A DNA stretch of 64,000 nucleotides from Enoplolaimus lenunculus. Its lineage: Eukaryota; Nematoda; Enoplea; Enoplida; Thoracostomopsidae. The translations under genes and the position numbers were made by a program. The stretch is from positions 62,001-126,000 of the forward strand of contig JASANG010002819.1 in NCBI GenBank assembly GCA_030248215.1. The letters run 5' to 3'. The notes under the pieces are model-generated. The model worked only from the letters and a program-made list of their open reading frames with translations, ran no database searches and was not told the DNA's origin. Numbering within the stretch: position 1 is the stretch's first letter; each line of letters begins with the position of its first letter. Positions 38,001 to 50,600 of this stretch are shown here, in pieces.

Positions 38001-41000
38001 AGCTTACATCATCTCCATTTCCGCATCTAAACTGCGCCTCGGTGCAATTCGCAACACAAGTCTTTTCGTTCATCAAAATAAAATGTTCTGGGCACTCGCA
38101 ACGATACGATGTTCCTCCAGGTGAAATTAAACACAAATGACTGCAGCCGCCGTTGTTGTCACCACAAGGATTTTTACCTGTAAAACTAATGTAAAACTCA
38201 GCATTGTCGATGATACTTTAAAACATCAAAATTCATTTTTTTTAAATTTTATCAAACTTTCAAAAGCTAATATCGTAAGGTTTGAGCTATACTTGGCGCG
38301 CGCCACTGGACGTCGCTGTGCAGAACGATAAAATTTGTTTATTAAAAATTGTCGCACGTCTTTCAATAGATTTTGACTGTTTTTGTTAGCAAACGTATAG
38401 CGTCGCAGGGCAGCGTCCTACACAGTAAAGTATAGCGCAACCTTTATTTTAACATTTCCATACCGGGTAACTGACGCAACGGATGTACAACATGTAGATC
38501 ATTCGGCAATTGAATGGTCTGTTCGAGGCGCTCTTCACCTTTCGTCGTGAATTTGTGCGCTCGGTAAATTCCTTTTAGATTCCAATCGGACCAATAGATA
38601 TATTCATCGAATACTGTTATTGAAAATACGTGCGGCGAATTTTTCACTAAAATATGGCGTCTATCACTACCGTCTATGTTAAAATACCTAAAACAAAAAA
38701 ACAAAAATAAATATCATAACAATAGTCTCATATGCCTGCCATGATTCAGCCATCAATCGGTGTGATTTCCCCAGGTTGAAATGGTAACACGATATATGCA
38801 GTAAAACAACCTCTTAGTAAGTTATGAAGTCCGATTTTTTCAAAGTTCAGTAAACTGCACACTAAATTCAAACCAACTGTCATAGCCTTCTGATACACAT
38901 GTTTTCATGCCTCAAAAATGACAATGTGTTTAGCTGACTGCTATATTGACACATACCCAATTTGGTTCAAATGCGCGTCTGCCCAGAAAACTTTCTCCGA
39001 AAAATAATCGACCGTGATCGCGTTTGGCCAACCCAAATTTTCTTCGGCGATTTTTAAAAACTCCGTTCCGTCCAATCCGATACGACCAATGTATGGCGAC
39101 AAACTCCAATCGGTAAAGAAAAGATATCTGAAGAAATTTCACATGATATCAAAAGCGAGACTTCGCAGCAGGGTGGCTCCGAATCCATGATTAGAGCGGC
39201 TTCACATCCAATCCGAACCTTCCGCAATGTTACTGAATTTAGACTCGAAATCCGAGCCCCGACTTTGAAAAATCATTTCATTTAAATAAAAGTATTGAAA
39301 AATATTAAAGCTAGAACAATAAATCAAGTGCCCCCCTTTCTCAAACGTCTAGGTAAACTACAGTAGTTAATACGAAAATATTTTTCGCAAACTTTGAATA
39401 TTACTTGCAAATTATTCACGTTTATGCTTTTGACACTATTTCTTTCAAACTAAACTCGCTAGCGGTAATAAAAGTGACAAAGATTTACCCTTTCTGCGGA
39501 TATACAGCCATCGCCCGCGGTTGCGTGTGTCGGTCGCGCAGCAACGCTCGACAGCTCGTTCCGTTCAACTCGCAGACACGCAGTGTTCGATCCTGACGAT
39601 TGAGAAAGTACAGCTTCCTGAAAACCCGAAAAGTAAAAATAATATCTTAAGTCAAAACTGCCCTATGCGAAGGCACGATAACCAACAATTCGTCAAAAAT
39701 ATTGCATAATCCATTGCTGAAATGACCCTTCCTCAGCATAAGGGGCCTGCTTACTCAAGTATAAAACTAATAAGCCTAAAACTAAACATAAGCCTAGAAC
39801 TAAACATAAGCCTATAATAGCCCTACGCCTAACCCTATGCAAGTGACTGGGCGCTTATTCTTTACATGACCAACAAACACAAATAGTTTACATTAAAAAT
39901 CTGAATTTGACATGGACTACGATTTGCAGCCGTACGACAACTCGCATACGATACCGGGCGGTGCCGAATGCCAACAAACGCCACCAAAAACACAGTGAAA
40001 CCAGGGTAGAACCTGAATCCCGCCTCCGTTCTCGAAGTTTTTTAAACCCGATTATAACCTGACCTATGTTCCTCTTACCGTCCAATCCAGTCAACCGACA
40101 TTCCTTCAATGCCTTGAACATTGTGCATCATAATCTTTTCCATGGTCAACGGTGCTTCCGGCCGTGCGTCAGCGAATCGCATACGATACATCCGCTGTTT
40201 GCCGGAATCAGCAAAATAAATCATTTGGTCACGCAGGTCGTAATCCAGAGACGCGACGTTTTCAAATCCTTTCGCCATCAATCCATAATACTGGCCGTTC
40301 ATTGTTAAATTGCGAATGTAATGTCTATTTGCGAGAATCAGCCATGGCTGTGGATCTACAATATCATTAGTATCAGAAAAGTTTAAATGATTTTGCGTGA
40401 TTACTAAACACAACGTAAATTAAAATAATGACGCCGCTTACTTACATGGTTGCTGAATATAGACCAGCGCTCACTATATAATTAAATTCACATAGCCAAT
40501 CAAAACTGACCGCTTTTCAGTCGTTTGCATGTTCTCGCATCGCGGTCCAATTTGTAATACTTGGTGTCGCACAAACATTTAAATGAACCGAGTTTATTCT
40601 GACACTGTTGGCTGCAGCGCTCACTATATAATTAAATTCACATAGCCAATCAAAACTGACCGCTTTTCAGTCGTTTGCATGTTCTCGCATCGCGGTCCAA
40701 TTTGTAATACTTGGTGTCGCACAAACATTTAAATGAACCGAGTTTATTCTGACACTGTTGGCTGCATGGAAACAACCCTTCATTGCATTCGTCAATGTCT
40801 GTTAACAAATCGGAAGGAAACACAAAAATATTATCATAATTTCGCAAATTAAAACAAGTTAGTTACTGCTTAAAATTTTCGAAATGAACATTTCTTGATC
40901 CTTTTTGATTGTTGGCTTACTAGAACCGGTACCTGCCAACCTGCTTTTCTTGGTTTTATTTTGCGACATTTAAAAACGACAAGTCCAACAAGCAGAATAT

Positions 41001-44000
41001 AACCAACGGTGCAAAATATCTTAACTCAATCTTAAAATAATTAAAACAGAAAATGACATCTTTTTACCGGAATAAAACGGAAAAATGTTGAGTAGAAAAG
41101 TATTAACACTTGGAAAATTTTCGTTAAATCAATTTTTGAAAAATTTCTGATAGAACATCTTCAAAAGCTACATAAAGAAACGCTTACCAATGCATGATCT
41201 TTTATCACTTGGATCCAAACGATATCCTTTGTCACAATCGCATTGATAACCAACGGTCAAATCTTTACAAATCTGTTCACATAATTTGTCTTCGTTCTCG
41301 CATTCATTGACCCCTGAAATTTAAAGATTGAGTCATTTGCAGCCTACATAAATAAAAAAACCTTAACTATTAAGCCGCTAGGTTTTGTCGCCTAAAAACA
41401 AAATTTTAATATTCGTACTTAAAAAGATTTTGATTTAAGTTTATGTTAAAAAAGTTTTGTTACTTTTCTCAGACTTGCTTTGATCAGTTTGACGGTTTTG
41501 ACTTTTTGAAAAATATCGCTGTTTAACAAAATATTTGTATTGGAATCGATCAATAATTACGACTGTTTAGCTATTTACTTGCGTGCGATTCCACTTACTG
41601 GTGCTTATTGAACTAGAGAATGAAACTCACAAATTTATGTTACCGATATATCGTATACAATTTAAAATTAAAAAGAAAATATCGTTTGTCACTGCCTCAA
41701 GTTCAACTGCACCCAAATAATTTAGCGGATTTCCGTTCACAGCAATTACTTTGAATGTGTCATACGAAACTATTAGTATTAATTCATTGCACCTAGGAAT
41801 CATATACTCTGACGGTTCCAATTTTAATAATCAACGGTTCCCGAATATTTGACTCACCGCACAACGCGTCTTCATCTGATCCATCTGGGCAATCGTTGTG
41901 TTTGTTACAAACGTTCTTAAAATCGATACAATTTCCACTTTTACATCGCCACTGTCCTTTGTCGCATTTCGCAGTTGCTGAAAAGTGAAAGTCGTACGCA
42001 ATATACCTACCTACTAATCGAGAAAGAAAATAAGGTGCCCGCTGCATGAACCACATTAAACGGCTGAATTTAAATGATTCGACGCCATCGATAGAACATG
42101 GGTTCTTGGTTACGATAACTTTACAGCAGCGGACTGAATTGGAAGCAGCACCTAACAATGTAGGATTACCATTCACAGTAATTATTTCCTAACGGTCACC
42201 TAAAACGACAACTTATTTGTAGAGGTACATAGTGGCAATTTTTAAAATTCGTCTGGCAATTTTCAACACTACCACTCCTTCGCCTACCATATCTCGTTTT
42301 CAGCGTTAAGCTCAGAAAAATTATTGTGAAGACTGCGCTACAACACGGAACTACATTATCGCGCATCCGTCAATACGCAACTAACACATTTTCCGTTGCA
42401 GACAGCACTCATTTTCTAATGTCCAGGGTGTAGTAGGGGAAGGGATTCAGGTGTCAATCCCGCTTTGGTATTTTTGTTCAGTAGTTTTTAAACATGGCAC
42501 CAGTGTGCAGCGCAAGCAACACCTTTTTAAAATTTTTAGAGCAGGTAACCCTGCACTTTTCAAAATCCTAGCTTCGCCTATGGCTATTGTTATGGTATTA
42601 TCCAACTACATACCGTCTCTAACTTACTTCCACAATCCTGCTCGTCTGATTTGTCGCCACAATCGTCAGATCCATCACATTTCCAGCCATCGGGAATGCA
42701 GCGATGATTTTGGCATTCAAAGTATTTCGGACGACACGTTGAGTGCTCTAAAACAAGCCACAACTATTCTAATGTACCACGGTTCTATAGGAATTCCTCT
42801 TCCGACCATCAAGTCAATATCAGAATTCCGAACTACGTTCTGTTTTAATTTTTCAAGGTCCAGGTATACAAGTTTTGGATTTGAAATTGTATGCTCCGAG
42901 TGAAACAAAAAGATAATTTTTAGTGTGTACACCATAGTTGGGCGACAAAAATTACTTCCAATCCCTGTGCATGCCTTTGTTTTAGCAAAAGCAGCATTCA
43001 CGGATGCATTAGTGTGATTTGAAATTATGTTGCCATATAGACTTGATAATATTAAATTGCAAACTTCAGCTTAGGTTCAGCAAAAGACTTACCAATACCT
43101 AAACTTAAGAATTTGAACGCGCCTATGTGGGAAGCGTACGAGCACAAACTTACTGCAATTTAGCGGTTCATCGGAACCATCTATACAGTCTTCATCATGG
43201 TCACAGTACCACTGACGATGAATACACTGACCGTTATTGCAACGAAATTCTCCGTTATTACAAGGTTCAAGAGTCCGATTGCATAAGGTTTGTTTTTCAT
43301 CTTCGCCTGCGCGACAGTTGATATCGCCGTCGCAAACCCATGCCTATAACAAAATCAGCCATTCGCAAGCAGGTCGCAACCGAAATTCCAGTTAAGGTAA
43401 ACAAATCTAGTACTTTTCACCATCCGGTTCTTATAGAAAACCCAGTATTTTTACTTTCTAAGTCTGGTTCCGTTTCCAGTAGTTTTCTAAACCCGATTAC
43501 ATCCATTCCATGAACTAAACGATTTAAAAATAAAAAGTCTTACGTTTAATCAAAGAACCTTATTGAAGCACACCGATCATATTTTCCAAAACCAGCACTA
43601 TTACCAGTCGCAGAGGGACTACATGTATTGAGCGAAGCTCTAATACACGTAAGCAGTTAAGCTAATATGCAAATTAGCTATTAGCTAACTAAATAATTAT
43701 CGGTTTTGGAGGTTTGTAAACAATTTATTCAGATTTCCCACACCCAAAAAACCTTCAGTAAACCATAATAATTATTGAAATAATTTAAAAAGTCCTAGTT
43801 GTGTCTAGTCAATTAAATAATATGCACATTAGCTATTAGCTATCTGTTCAATTATCGGTTTTTGGAGGTTTGTACACAATTTATTCAAATGCCTCGCACC
43901 TAAAAACCCTTTAGTGCTGAAATTATTTTGCTTTAGAACCTTAATAATTAGTGAAATATTGCAAAAAGTCCTAATTTAGTGTTATAAAGTTTGCTAATAT

Positions 44001-44566
44001 GCAAATTATCTATATGCTAACTATTCCACGCTCAAGTTTTTTGTCACAAAATTCAAATAATGCTGAATTGACTCACGTTTGGAATACATTCATATCGACC
44101 AATTTTACGGTTTGACTCGCATTTGAATTCGTCACTGCGACATTCACGATTACCTGCAACCAAATACAAGCGTACAGTTAAGCTGTTTCGAACATAGTAA
44201 ATTTTGGCCCAATCATTATATGTGCTTGTGCTTGCAAAAATGTACCCGTGTTCAGAATTTTTGTGCGACTCAGACACAATATAAAGTTGTTTAAAATAAA
44301 GTACCTGTACTCGAGGCTCACCAATACATCCTTACAGACAAGATCCAGACAACACTAAGGTTCGGATTTAACATTTAGCTAAAAATATAAACGTCAGGTT
44401 TAAAAATCGCCTCACGCAATCATACCGCAATTAAGAGAAGTTTTCTCATCAGATCCATCATGACAATCGTCTTCCCCGTCGCACAGAAACGCTCGATTAA
44501 TGCATTTACCGTTATCGCACCGATAAACATACGTTCCCTACAATAATATTAACAACAATAATAATA

Positions 44567-44655
<89 letters not shown>

Positions 44656-47600
44656 CCAAGGTTCAAAAATCGAGAAAATTTAATAGTAAACCGATTCAAA
44701 TTAACGTAATTGCTTACGGTCACCACATCAATCAGTAGTTGCGGTAGACGTAAAAATCGCACCTGCAGGACCTATCACCGAGTAGTAAGAAATGCTCCAA
44801 TGGACTGTAATGCCCTCCGTTAATTGGCAAAAATTCTTACCAAACAATTAGACGTGTTCCTGTTGCACTGCGGACCTTCATCCCATTTGTCACTGCAATC
44901 ATTATCACCATCACATTGCCATGTCTCAGGAATACATCTACCGGACGGACAACGAACGCTGAAACCGAATCGCACATTGTCGTCAAAAGAAAAAACAATT
45001 TGCTTATACAGCGCGCTTTTTGCAATATGATGTAATCAGGTTCCTTCAAAAACGACATACTATACATAGTTAACAAGTGGCATTAAGCTCTCCAAGTGTT
45101 ATTACGGCGAATTCAACACTAGTTTTACCGAAATAAAAAAACAAAAATTTATATATAATACACATTATGTTAATATGCATGTAACTTTCACGTCAACTTA
45201 ACGCGTGGCATTTGGAGGTCCAAGTTATATGTCCAGGATGCAAATGGAATCACAAAATTCCGGAACCAGAAAGCGAAAAAATACAGAGACCAGGAAGTGA
45301 AAATATCTGTAATCGTAAAATTTTGACTTATTTTTTGTATATATCAAGCTCCTATGTTTAGCAGACGCAGAATCTACGAAGTTGTTTCCTTATTTCTAAG
45401 TTTGTGAATGTTCGATTAGCTACTTTTGGTATTAAGTATGACACAAATTGAAAATTTGGCAATACACACGTGGAAAACTATAGCAAAAAACACCGCAACA
45501 CCATCACATAGATGCAACATGTCACTAACTTAAACTCAATTTTGTACGTTATTTTCGCATAATATGAACAAGCGGTTATCGAATCAAACACAACATTAAA
45601 ACGCGTCAAGTTATCTACTACACAATGTCTCACTTCAGTACCGTAACCAGAATTTTAGTTGCATCTTGATTCTAATGCATGTTAGGCTATAACTGGTGTA
45701 CGCCATGTCACAATTTTTACATGTCTGTCAAGTACCTGTGTCGCTCAACCGCATGCAGACCCCGCCCCACAACGAAGGGCTATGAACAGAGGGGGCAAGA
45801 CAGTTCTGGGGGGACGGCAACCAAAGTTTCCTTAACATATTGAACGTTTTTCAAAAAATTTCGGCCATGAGTAAGCGAAGATGTTCGTAATGGAACGGCG
45901 CCACCCTTCGTCCGTCCGTAGTTGCGGCGATGTGTACAGCAATTCAAAACCAATGACTACTTTATTGTCACAAATCTCAAACAAACACTCAAAATGCATA
46001 CTGAAGCAATCCACACGGCTGATCATGACAGTACGTTTTGACTTCGTCCGCATTATCACCGCAATCGTCATAGCCATCGCACAAATCAGCTGGGGTGATG
46101 CAAATGTTGGTCGCCGGACAGCGGCGCTTGACGCCACGGCATTTGATCGGAAGACTGGGACACGTAGAGTTGTTCTCGTCAGACACCTTCAAGTAAACCG
46201 TCTTCTCTATCTACATAACTCACACACCGTTAATAACGATATGTGAAAACATAATCATGAGTGTAGCTAGTATTTTCCATCGGCGGTCACGTTCTATTAA
46301 AATTTCGAAGGGCGGTAACTGTGTAACCAATTGGAAAAATTCATAAAACCCTAAGGACATAAATCCCTAAAAAATTGGTTTCACTTACTAAACCCCTTCT
46401 GGCTACACCCTCGCAACGGTTTCGAAAGTTAGACTCAAGTCCTCACTTTGGAAGTTCGGATAACTTTGCTTTACTCACGCGTATTCAAATAAGCAGAGCC
46501 AAATGTAATCAATATTATTGGTTTCATCACTAAGTATTAGTTGCGCATATAAATATCGGTTCAACCCACAGATAATGGAAAACTACAGTTTAGGTTCATG
46601 GCGAGGTTTAAGCTTAAAGCACGATGAGCCACTGAAAAACTCATGTTTTGCCTTACTGCTTTTTAATGACACAAAAAATCCTGTTAATCTGTTCGGACAA
46701 TTAGAAATAATGCTGATTTTTTTTCCTTCCAGAGCAGTGTATATACAATTAGTCTCGAACTAACCAATTTGTCGTGGCAGTCGTTATGCCCGTCGCATTT
46801 CCTCGTCCCCTAAATAAAACGCCCTCCACTGCACCAGAACACACCCCCCCCACAGACGCCCCCGCCTGAAAAAAAAAAAAAAAAAACAAAAAAAAACAAA
46901 ACAAAAGAAAAAAAAACAAAGCGACGCAGCCCAGACACAGCACCGGCACAGCCCCCGCACACACAAACACACTCACAAAAAAAAAACCAACCCCCCAAAC
47001 TGCCGTGCTTTAGAAAAATGATGTAACTCCAGTTTTACGGTTTTTGAAATAACTTGATTTTAGCTTCTGTGGCTGTAAGATTTGCCAGCAATGTCGGAAT
47101 GAAACAAAAATTGGAATACTGCTAGCTTAAGGATTCCCGCGGCTTATGTCAAAATTTCAGGTGGCTATACGAGCTGGCTAAGCAATTATAGCCATTTCTC
47201 ATTTGCATATGGGAGTTACTCCCTTTTTGCGATGTACATATGCTTACATATGTGAGTAAAAAATGACGTATCTCCAAAAAATCGCACGTAACATTTCAGA
47301 ATACTCACACTTAAGTGACGTAACTCCATAAAAAACGAGTTACGTCCGTTTTACATTGGATTGAGCAAGTTTGCTGCTATACGCAGTTGATAAATTGATG
47401 TATTTTTGGCAATTGTATAAATCATAGATCATCTTCTTCTTCTTCAGATTCGCCTGAATGTTGGGTAGCGACAGGTAAATTTTGCCAAAATGGTCTAGCT
47501 GCCGTACGCATGAATTTGAGCAAGTTGTTAGTAATTGCACTTTTGCGCTCCTGTTTTATTCCGCGGGGTCCGCTTCGAACTCTGGGCAAAACAAATTTAG

Positions 47601-50600
47601 TACTTTTCTTCAGAAAGCAAAATTGTTTGTATACTGTATCATTCAAGGCCGTCATATACCATAGAACACGACTTCTGCGTTGAAATTGTGCTACCGCAAT
47701 TTTGCTTAGCAGTGGTCGGGGCTCGCGAAGTTGTTTTGCACTGGAGTCGTTGGTCCATGTACGAAAATCATCACACTAAACAATTAGGTTTAGAACGTGT
47801 AAAGCATAACTTTCGCTTAGGATAGTTTAAAAAACTAAAGTATTGATTTTCTGTTGATCAAAATAGGTGGCACATTTCTAACAATTGCATAACATTCGTT
47901 TATTGGTATTATTAGCAATTCTTTATAGAAACTGAGATGTATGTACTTGTGAGAAAAGGGAACTAACTTTCATTTCCAACGGCAGAACATGACCAGATGC
48001 TGACTTGGATACCGCCATAACGAAGTCATCAAAATTTTCGATGTTTCTCATTTTTTTCATCTCATGCTCCACTGCGTGATGTATTGAATCAGCCGACATG
48101 AACGTGTGTCCAGGTTCGAGATACTTTAATGTGATGACCTCCGCCGCCAACTCGTCACTGTTGACAGCTCGTATCATAGCTGAATACAACGTCCAGTTTT
48201 TATTTTGGCCACTGCAATTATCTAACCACAGAATGAAATGTTTCACTTTTTTGTATTGAACAAAAAATTTCCAGAATGCACTCGTAATGTCAGCTGCTTG
48301 ACGACCGCTTGTAGCTTCGTGCCACACTACTGCAACTGACTGTTGACCAATTGGTGAAACCTGACAACCCAGGAGTGCAAATGTTTCGTTGTATGCAATA
48401 ATTCTAGGAGTAAACACACACGATTTGATTCCAGGTAAACGAGGCAGCATAATTACTTTCTGTAAGTCTGCTGAGACGATCATGGTGTCTTCCTTAGATT
48501 GTAGAGTTTTGTCTGAGTCGTACGCATCTCGAGCTGTTCTTGCTCTTTGAAGATGTGCAGCGTGTTGAACACAACAGTCGCAGTCTACGCCGTCGTGTTG
48601 TACTTTTGCATCAATACATTTCACGTGAACTGTGTGCGTCTTGCATTCTTCACATTCTTCATTTCCGAGAGTTGCAAAACTAATGTTCATGTTGCTTACA
48701 GTTCTACGATATATTTCGTAACCAACATTTAATCCAGTTGTTTCTTTGAAATTTTGCCACATCTGACTAATTGATAGGTCGGACGGCAAATATAACCGTT
48801 TCGGCGCATGTTCTCTGCGGTAATGACTGATTGATGGGTTGAAGCTCAATATGTGTTTTTTAATTGGTTCCGTATCCGTCTTCGTTTTGCAAGCCGATTT
48901 TCCTCGCCTGTCTCCGACTGGAGGCGTTTTGTTAGGATCAGCAAGTCTATGAGCATAGAAAACCACCTTATCGCTACCAAAACCGAGCGTGGAAAGGAAG
49001 AAAACTTTGCATACCTGACATACTGTTCCATCGGATTGTTTAAGCTGCCAAATAAGCGTATTGTTTCTGCGTGAATGATTTGTTTCCCTCTCTTCTACGT
49101 TGCCCGATTCACTTCGACGCTCGCGCGATTTAGGCTGTTGCTTTACCAGCTCGCGTAATAACATGCGTCTTTGGTCGACAGATGCATTCCAGTAACTATT
49201 ATAGTTAGTCAGTCTTTCTTCGTGTGTAATACGATTTTGACATTGAAGAAAACGACAATTGCAAATGTCCCCCATTGGATGTTTCTTCATTTGTTCCAAA
49301 ATTGACATTTTGCGGATGCGTTTTGGCTTGGTAGGACCTGCGGATCCGTCCGCTTGACGAGCAACATCTTCATCGATTCGTTGTTCGTTTTCGATAAAGT
49401 CGTTTTCTGGTTTTGGTTTTCGTCATTTGAGCAGATTTTCGTCAATTTGCGAATTTTCGTCATTTGGCAGAATTTTCGTCAATTAACAGAATTTTCATCA
49501 ATGAGCAGAATTTCGTCAATTTGAGAGGATTGGCCGAAATTGGGCATGTGCGCCATCCAACAAAACATAGTTTCTCAATTTGAGCATTTCACCCTGCTAT
49601 CCGATTCTTATTGCACAACCAAATCTTACAATACACGTATAATATTCAAAATTCCGAAAACAAAATATAAAAAAAAATATAAACAAACCCAATATTGAAC
49701 ATATTTGTTGACATGCAGTGTTGGATTCGAGTACTGCTTTCGTTACAGAGCTAGGTAAATTCGTTGACACACTAGGAGAATGTTGTTGATATAGAAAACC
49801 GTAATCAGTGGGTTGTAAAAACGTACTAATTGGAGGTAGTTGGGGATCGATCGAGGGCGGTGGTTGAAAGACGCTATGGGTGGTACTCGTATGTGGTTGA
49901 GAAACAACTCCTTCGTTGGACATCAAACGGACACTTGTACAATTGTTGCTTCTTATTCCTGCCTGAACCAGGTCGCTGAAACAGTAACTGTGAACTTTAA
50001 AGTTACTAGAAAAACTAGATTGTTTTAGCAAAGTTAGGAATTTTATATACAAGCCAAATATTAAAAAACAAGTAATGGTTTAATTGGGGTTATCAGTGGG
50101 ACAGTGGTCGAACGACGTTGTAAAAAATAAAAGCGATGACAAAAGAAACTACTATGATCTATGCATGAGATACGACATCAACTCCCAAATCAAAAGGCGA
50201 AGTAAAAACGTATCGTGCATAAGTTTGTTGAAATAGACACTTGCAGCGTCTGCCTACGGTTTCATTTTTGGCAATCGGGCGAGCCATGTTACGCTCAACT
50301 ATTTCATTAGCTATACTTTACTGGGTTTGTTGCATGAAAAGCGCTGTAGTACAATAATCAAGACGAAATTTAGTTTAATGATTCAGCGCTTACCACTTCT
50401 GGTCCACACTAAGTACATCGTCTAGCACGGTTTCTAGACAGTCTTTGGCAATTTCCATCGCTAGTTTTGTTGACATGAAAACTAAACGTATACTGGATAT
50501 GACTCGCGCAACAGTAGGATTGTCATCACATTCCGTATTAAATAACCAAGTCGCTTCCAGAGCTTGCGAAACCTGATGGGTCATCAATTTGCGATTATTT

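Noticed and set aside
46749-46998. Long Phe/Cys/Gly-rich frames on the - strand
   Set aside because: They translate the A/C-only patch; only the LRP2 exon reading has support.
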